Shown piece after piece: positions 4,506 through 6,092 of a stretch of 6,092 nt of DNA; position 1 is the stretch's first letter, and every line of letters starts with the position of its first letter. The translations under genes were made by a program, and so were the position numbers. The notes under the pieces are model-generated. The model was not told the origin of the DNA. It was given only the letters and a program-made list of their open reading frames with translations, and ran no database searches. The DNA is from Nostoc sp. CHAB 5715 (GTDB lineage: Bacteria; Cyanobacteriota; Cyanobacteriia; Cyanobacteriales; Nostocaceae), in NCBI RefSeq assembly GCF_020829685.1, contig NZ_JAIVFR010000426.1:1-6092 (forward strand), given 5' to 3'.

Positions 4506-4722
4506 TCCAGCCTACTAGCAATTGCTCTTGATGTTCTTGAACAAGTTTCTGAATGCGGTTAATTTCTGTGCGATTAAACCCTCTATTACTTTGGAGTCGG
4601 ATAGGTTCAAGCCAGAACTTGGCTTCCTCATTGTCGCGCTCAACGTGTACATGAGGTGGTTCATCACGATCACCTGCATAGCAGAAAAATCGATATGGAC
4701 CGACAGTTAATAGAGTGGGCAT
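4486..4722 (-). CDS. DUF4160 protein
   Basis: A 78-residue protein matching DUF4160 almost throughout: MPTLLTVGPYRFFCYAGDRD, then EPPHVHVERDNEEAKFWLEP, then RGFNRTEINRIQKLVQEHQE, ending LLVGWNDFFND. The conserved PPHVHVERD histidines are present. The family is small and of unknown biochemical activity, usually paired with DUF2442 in a TA-like layout. The frame also allows a TTG start at 4740. ATG 4722 is preferred because it gives the standard MPT start and lies about 20 bases after the predicted transcription start, whereas the TTG would be nearly leaderless. No strong ribosome binding site is visible. It is the first gene of the two-gene operon. Confidence 0.88.
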   Translation of the reverse strand: MPTLLTVGPYRFFCYAGDRDEPPHVHVERDNEEAKFWLEPIRLQSNRGFNRTEINRIQKLVQEHQEQLLVGWNDFFND

Positions 4723-4748
4723 TGAAAACAACTGAATCAAATACCCAA

Positions 4749-4777
4749 AACATAGCTGATGCCTAATTGACTGTCAA
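4749..4777 (-). promoter_or_regulatory. Sigma70-type promoter for the DUF4160-DUF2442 operon
   Basis: On the minus strand a consensus -35 TTGACA (4772-4777) is separated by exactly 17 bp from TATGTT (4749-4754), a 4-of-6 match to the -10 consensus. Transcription would start near 4742, about 20 bases before the DUF4160 ATG. In the remaining gap, 4778-4913, I see nothing recognisable. Confidence 0.6.
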
Positions 4778-4913
4778 CTGTTAAATACAATCCGAAACCA
4801 GCATCAAAACTGTGACATTTAACACTAACCCGTCAGCAAAACATATTGTTTGACATGAGAGTTGTATTTACTCGATGATGAATAATCGCCTCAGATGATA
4901 CATATATTTTACG

Positions 4914-5969
4914 TTAACGTCCTAGCATTTTATCGCGCAGATGTTTAATGCGATCGCGCAATTTTGCTGCTTCTTCAAATTCCAGTTTCTTTGCCGCTTC
5001 TTTCATCTGCGCTTCTAACAGAGTAATCAATTGGGGAATCTGTTCTAATGGCAGTTCATCTAGATGTTCATCTACAACTTTCAAGTCAGTTGCATTTAAC
5101 CGCCGAGATACATCTAAAAAAGCCAAAATCGCATTACTTGATTTTTTGACAATTGGTTGTGGTGTAATCCCATGCAGTCGATTATATGCTGTTTGAATAC
5201 CACGCCGCCTGTCTGTTTCATCAATGGCTTTAATCATACTACCTGTCAGGTTATCGGCATACAAAATTGCTTGTCCCTGGACATGACGCGCGGCTCTACC
5301 AATAGTTTGAATTAAGGAACGCTCGGTTCGCAAAAAACCTTCTTTATCTGCATCCATAATTGCTACTAAAGAAACTTCGGGTAAATCCAAGCCTTCCCGC
5401 AGCAAATTCACGCCAACCAAAACATCAAATTTCCCCTCGCGCAAGTTCTGTAAAATTTCAATGCGCTCAATAGAAGTAATCTCGGAATGTAAATACCTTA
5501 CCCTTATTCCGTGGTCTTGCAAATATTCGGTTAAATCTTCCGCCATCCGCTTGGTTAATGTGGTAATTAACACGCGTTCATGGCGATCGGCTCTATCTTT
5601 AATTTCTCCCAACAAATCATCAATTTGTCCTTCTGTGGGACGTACAGAAATTTCTGGATCAACCACCCCAGTTGGTCGAATCACTTGCTCAACTACATGA
5701 TCTTCAGAAACTTCTAATTCCCAATTTCCGGGAGTTGCTGACACAAAAATACACTGATTTACTTTTTCCCAGAATTCCTCGGCTTTCAAAGGACGGTTAT
5801 CAGCAGCACTAGGAAGACGAAATCCATGTTCAATTAAAACTTTTTTTCTAGCTTGGTCACCGTTATACATGCCGCGAATTTGTGGCACTGTAACGTGAGA
5901 TTCATCGATAATTAGTAGCCAATCTTTGGGAAAATAATCAATTAAACATTCTGGTGATTCTCCAGCTTG
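4914..5969 (-). pseudogene. uvrB: UvrB, C-terminal half only (excinuclease ABC subunit B)
   Basis: 351 codons of UvrB, the damage-verifying helicase-like subunit of UvrABC nucleotide excision repair (normally about 665-670 residues). The fragment opens [19 protein letters not shown], then has motif II (DESHVTVPQ, residues 22-30), SATPG (77-81), helicase domain 2 with [14 protein letters not shown] (186-199) and QTIGRAARH (221-229), and ends with the UVR motif [19 protein letters not shown], which contacts UvrC. The N-terminal half (Walker A, UvrA-binding and beta-hairpin regions) is missing. The codon before Gln1 is TAA (5970-5972) and upstream DNA shows no UvrB similarity. An internal GTG at 5888 opens a shorter frame, but it lies inside the domain and is not a real start. 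The remaining frame has no disabling change, so the break looks recent, or the rest of the gene lies beyond an insertion. Confidence 0.9.
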
Positions 5970-6092
5970 TTAATATCACAAGTAAGTCGGCGCGAAAAAA
6001 CCTTGTGTTTTTCACTCTTGAGTCATTGAAACCACTATTAAATTATTCGTTGTATTCGGTTGAAGTTCACTGGAACGTTCAGTTTGAGTAAA
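5970..6092. other. Unidentified DNA interrupting uvrB (insertion or rearrangement edge)
   Basis: UvrB homology stops sharply at 5969. On the minus strand a frame open from the window edge (FTQTERSSELQPNTTN and onward) ends at TGA 6012-6014, and could be the 3' end of a gene such as a transposase, but I do not recognise it. Another frame ends NFNRIQRII-stop. The 40 bases next to the junction (AAGTAAGTCGGCGCG with a run of A) look like an element end, but I cannot see the other end or any target duplication. Confidence 0.4.

Noticed and set aside
4840..4875. TTGACA-like sequence on the plus strand considered as a promoter
   Set aside because: The only -10-like hexamer is about 10 bp away and no plus-strand gene follows.
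4522..5700. Plus-strand frames opposite DUF4160 and uvrB
   Set aside because: Antisense shadows of strongly conserved proteins.
5970..6092. Intron or intein splitting uvrB
   Set aside because: No group II 5' GUGYG or domain V-like sequence, and no splicing-domain residues, at the visible junction. A full test needs DNA beyond the window.

Overview
The window looks like accessory chromosomal or plasmid DNA of a filamentous, probably heterocystous, cyanobacterium (Nostocales-like). The main evidence is seven copies of the HIP1 octamer GCGATCGC (starting at 1272, 1311, 1891, 2809, 2898, 4162 and 4950), heptameric tandem repeats of the STRR kind, and protein families common in such genomes (Uma2, DUF2281/VapC, RTX, DUF4160/DUF2442). 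Almost everything is on the minus strand; the one plus-strand gene is the RTX protein.

Layout. Positions 1-118 carry two heptamer tandem repeats, and the second cuts off the C-terminus of a VapC toxin (104-412) whose antitoxin (409-639) is intact. At 798-977 there is a frameshifted DUF433 remnant, fused out of frame to the 3' end of a GYF_2/DUF4339 gene (922-1203). A complete Uma2 nuclease-like gene follows (1283-1843). Each of these last two genes is preceded by a 47-bp copy of a sequence resembling the 3' end of uvrB. At 2022-2107 there is a convincing attC-like (integron cassette recombination) site, directly behind a second toxin-antitoxin pair (2064-2736) whose VapC C-terminus is frameshifted. 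Positions 2887-3090 hold a remnant of a PIN-like hypothetical protein. The RTX calcium-binding protein is at 3100-3741. Positions 3928-4176 hold a fragment of a second Uma2 gene, interrupted by a 101-bp MITE-like element (4042-4142). Next come half of an attC-like site (4178-4202) and a DUF2442/DUF4160 pair (4197-4722) with a good sigma70-type promoter. From 4914 to 5969 lies the C-terminal half of uvrB, cut off at its 5' side by unidentified DNA that reaches the window end.

Interpretation. This is a gene graveyard and stability-module region: toxin-antitoxin-like pairs at different stages of decay, dispersed short repeats and a small non-autonomous element. The most interesting theme is that two of the TA-like pairs end in attC-like sequence, and the stop codon of DUF2442 lies inside the R'' box. 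This suggests that some of these modules arrived as integron-type gene cassettes. No integrase is visible here, so a lone-attC cluster (CALIN-like) or relics would fit. No complete undescribed defence system is evident. All family assignments were made by eye from the sequence, without database searches.
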